Origin: Verrucomicrobiales bacterium
GTDB lineage: Bacteria > Verrucomicrobiota > Verrucomicrobiia > Limisphaerales > UBA11320
Direction: 5' to 3'
Length of the DNA stretch: 6,817 nt
Assembly (NCBI GenBank): GCA_003452185.1
Contig: DMJJ01000329.1
Location: forward strand, 1-6,817
Of this stretch, positions 6,191 to 6,817 are shown piece by piece. How positions within the stretch are numbered: the first letter of the stretch is position 1; every line of letters starts with the position of its first letter. The position numbers and the translations under genes were made by a program. The notes under the pieces are model-generated. The model did no database searches and was not told the origin of the DNA. It was given only the letters and a program-made list of their open reading frames with translations.

Positions 6191-6817
6191 GACCCTGGCT
6201 CCTGGGGACGGGAGCCCTGGCCGGCCTTGCGGGCATCCTTTGGAGTCTCGGGAGGCGGGCCTCCGGTTTTTTGGGGGGATCGCGAGGTGCGTTGCTTGCG
6301 GGATTGCTGGCTGCAGTTCTTGCACGCCTCGCAGTCTCTCGGGAGAGGGAGCCCCTTGAGCTCCGAGAGGTCCATCCGCTCGAGACGAATGACCGACTCG
6401 AGGTTCTGCTCGTAGTCGGCGGCGAGCCGCGGCAGCGAGTTGGAGTGTGACTGTTCGGCCAGCAGCCGAAACTGTTGCCGCGCGGCCTCCGCCCGTTCCA
6501 GCCACTCGGCCGACGGGGCCCCTTCGAGTCGCATGAGCCAGGCGGCATAGTACTGCGAGGAAGCGAGTTGGCTTCGGAGGCGCTGGAGCGTGCGAGCCGG
6601 CAGGTCCCTGTTTTCGCCCGCTTCGGCGAGCAGACGCTCCAGGTCCGAGATCGATTCGGGGAGCTCCCCTTTGCGAACCCGGGCGTCGGCGCGGTCCATT
6701 TCCAGTTCCATCCGGAGGGGGGTATCCGAGGGGGGGAGGGCTTCCGCGGCATGGCCTGAGGCCTCGATCACCCCCGCCCAGTCCGCGCGAGCGGCGGCGG
6801 TCCGCGCCTTTTCCGCC
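6187..6817 (-). CDS. TPR-like helical protein, C-terminal part (5'-partial)
   Basis: The frame is open from the right window edge (first full codon at 6816) to a TGA at 6189-6187 and gives 209 visible residues. The first 150 or so are amphipathic helices of tetratricopeptide type; ADWAGVIEASGHAAEAL, then DRADARVRKGELPESISDLE look like successive TPR helices, followed by SSQYYAAWLMRLEGAPSAEW. After MDLSELKGLPLPRD comes CEACKNC (Cys162, 165 and 168 of the visible part; 6313-6333), then a basic, Pro/Ser/Gly-rich tail of about 40 residues. No membrane segment is visible. The next gene starts inside its stop codon, so the two products are probably made together and may interact. TPR proteins in this position occur in Bat-type operons, sometimes fused to a VWA domain, but that part would be off the window. 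A GTG at 6771 is a possible internal start, but helix-like sequence continues upstream of it, so I take the gene as truncated by the window. Confidence 0.8.
   Translation of the reverse strand, partial: AEKARTAAARADWAGVIEASGHAAEALPPSDTPLRMELEMDRADARVRKGELPESISDLERLLAEAGENRDLPARTLQRLRSQLASSQYYAAWLMRLEGAPSAEWLERAEAARQQFRLLAEQSHSNSLPRLAADYEQNLESVIRLERMDLSELKGLPLPRDCEACKNCSQQSRKQRTSRSPQKTGGPPPETPKDARKAGQGSRPQEPGS
6199..6203 (-). promoter_or_regulatory. Shine-Dalgarno AGGAG fixing the GTG start of the large gene
   Basis: AGGAG on the minus strand lies 8 bases before the GTG at 6190-6188. That GTG shares bases with the TGA (6189-6187) of the upstream gene as GTGA. This decides the start against the in-frame ATG at 6505, which lies deep inside the upstream gene and would place about 105 non-conserved residues before a clear signal peptide. 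Confidence 0.75.

Noticed and set aside
4709..6415. 568-codon plus-strand open frame opposite the large gene and its upstream partner
   Set aside because: It crosses the junction of two real minus-strand genes without any protein-like feature or start context, so it is a shadow frame.
6191..6505. N-terminal extension of the large protein to the ATG at 6505
   Set aside because: It would overlap the upstream CDS by more than 300 bp and bury the signal peptide. The GTG at 6190 has a Shine-Dalgarno sequence and GTGA coupling.
1..6817. Mobile element, CRISPR array, toxin-antitoxin or phage-defence system
   Set aside because: No transposase, integrase, terminal repeats, spaced repeat array, or recognisable defence domain was seen on either strand; gene content is envelope and thiol-redox related.

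Overview
The window is GC-rich bacterial DNA with one dominant transcription direction (minus strand), densely packed genes and strong G/C preference at third codon positions. No mobile element, CRISPR array, tRNA or rRNA is visible. The translated proteins, above all the thioredoxin reductase (FAD motif GTGCAG, then a TxTMPGGLLTTTSIVENFPG-like stretch) and the giant secreted helical protein, look most like those of the Verrucomicrobia/Planctomycetes (PVC) group. That placement is made from memory of protein families and has not been searched.

Layout, read along the minus strand from the right edge. (1) 6817-6187 is the 3' end of a gene for a helical, TPR-like protein that ends in a Cys-x-x-Cys-x-x-Cys motif and a charged tail. 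(2) 6190-2351 starts inside the stop of (1) through a GTGA overlap with a Shine-Dalgarno sequence. It encodes a 1279-residue exported protein with a long helical domain, a beta-rich domain, one C-terminal membrane helix and a cytoplasmic tail. (3) After a 144-bp spacer holding two adjacent dyads, 2206-1280 encodes thioredoxin reductase (trxB). (4) Forty bases further on, 1239-280 encodes an exported endonuclease/exonuclease/phosphatase-fold protein. On the plus strand, 3-233 is probably the 3' end of a membrane-protein gene converging on (4). The 46-bp convergent gap and both stop codons lie inside an inverted repeat that could act as a two-way terminator.

Genes (1) and (2) almost certainly form a translationally coupled pair acting at the cell envelope. 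Their pairing and topology recall the Bat (aerotolerance) operons, in which TPR and BatD-like membrane proteins follow MoxR and VWA-domain genes. The sequence upstream of the window would settle this. trxB supplies cytoplasmic thiol-reducing power and may be co-transcribed with the nuclease-like gene, or may have its own promoter in the 144-bp spacer. The window looks like ordinary core or lineage-specific chromosome rather than a defence or mobile island. The least-described content is the 1279-residue protein, the Cys motif at the end of its partner, and the dyads in front of trxB.
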